47,194 bases of DNA from Verrucomicrobia bacterium 12-59-8 (lineage in GTDB: Bacteria; Verrucomicrobiota; Verrucomicrobiae; Verrucomicrobiales; Verrucomicrobiaceae). Below are positions 47,023 to 47,194 of the stretch, piece by piece. Each line of letters begins with the position of its first letter. Position 1 is the first letter of the stretch. Location of the stretch: positions 1-47,194 of the forward strand of contig NCCR01000037.1 in NCBI GenBank assembly GCA_002279765.1, read 5' to 3'. A model generated the notes under the pieces. The model searched no databases, was not told the origin of the DNA, and worked only from the letters and a program-made list of their open reading frames with translations. Both the position numbers and the translations under genes were made by a program.

Positions 47023-47194
47023 GGCGGGTTGGTGTCGGCGATTAGGAGGCGCAGAGTAGAAACCGGAGCCGCCCACGTGCAAGGTGAAGCTGCATCCACA
47101 CGCGCCGTTCAGACGAACTTCACCTTGCCAGAGCGGCCCCACGCCCTACGATGCCACCCTCTTTAGTCATGATTTCACTGCGTATCAGCCTGTT
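47023..47194. other. Window-end region upstream of acs
   Basis: 172 bp with no supported gene. It must contain the promoter and leader of acs (minus strand). Some open frame extends through it but has no family features. No clear -10/-35 boxes, riboswitch or start of another gene can be asserted. Confidence 0.35.

Noticed and set aside
46123..47166. A 347-codon plus-strand open frame opposite acs
   Set aside because: Antisense to a fully conserved acetyl-CoA synthetase; lacks family features and ends in low-complexity Gly-rich residues.

Overview
The window looks like a chromosome segment of a GC-rich, diderm (LPS-making) bacterium of the PVC group, most likely a Verrucomicrobiota member close to Prosthecobacter/Verrucomicrobium. 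This is inference from gene content: an LpxC-FabZ fusion next to LpxA, a ThuA-like secreted protein, a cupredoxin-PA14 secreted protein, a 'WPMWRG' quinoprotein-like propeller, a MoxR/DUF58/Bat operon with fused Bat proteins, and palindromic intergenic repeats of a kind I associate with these genomes. No rRNA, tRNA, CRISPR array, insertion sequence or prophage was recognised.

Layout. 1-948: 3' part of leuB. 949-1942: a gene-poor patch ending in a small kinase-fold protein whose upstream part looks decayed. 1944-3774: a divergent pair, a D-2-hydroxyacid (glycerate-type) dehydrogenase and a secreted ThuA-like protein. 3780-17072 (minus strand): a signalling block of four histidine kinases behind a RedB-like thioredoxin-fold protein and a small lipoprotein. 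Three of the kinases share the same PAS-HisKA-HATPase-REC chassis but differ at the N-terminus: two carry a periplasmic SBP_bac_3 sensor, and one begins with a receiver domain. One SBP_bac_3 kinase is split by a frameshift. 17090-17797: araD. 17914-26135 (plus strand): a tightly overlapping moxR-DUF58-DUF4381-batA-batBC-batDE operon. 26140-29433: ferritin, an MFS transporter, clpS and two hypothetical small genes. 29565-31124: the cupredoxin-PA14 protein.

31274-37990 (plus strand) is a compact polysaccharide operon joined by ATGA overlaps or a 3-bp gap: MurJ/MviN-like flippase, O-antigen ligase/polymerase-like protein, a double GT4 glycosyltransferase, and an asparagine synthase broken by an apparent 1-nt frameshift. 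A palindromic repeat separates it from a convergent minus-strand set: acyltransferase-3, SGNH hydrolase, GT4 glycosyltransferase, lpxA, lpxC-fabZ and a PQQ-propeller protein. The two sets together suggest one envelope region making lipid A and decorating or polymerising a surface glycan. The window ends with acetyl-CoA synthetase, which has a Lys/Ala-rich N-terminal tail.

Two genes (the split kinase and asnB) carry frameshifts in otherwise well-conserved reading frames. They may be real lesions or draft-sequence errors, and this cannot be resolved from the sequence alone.
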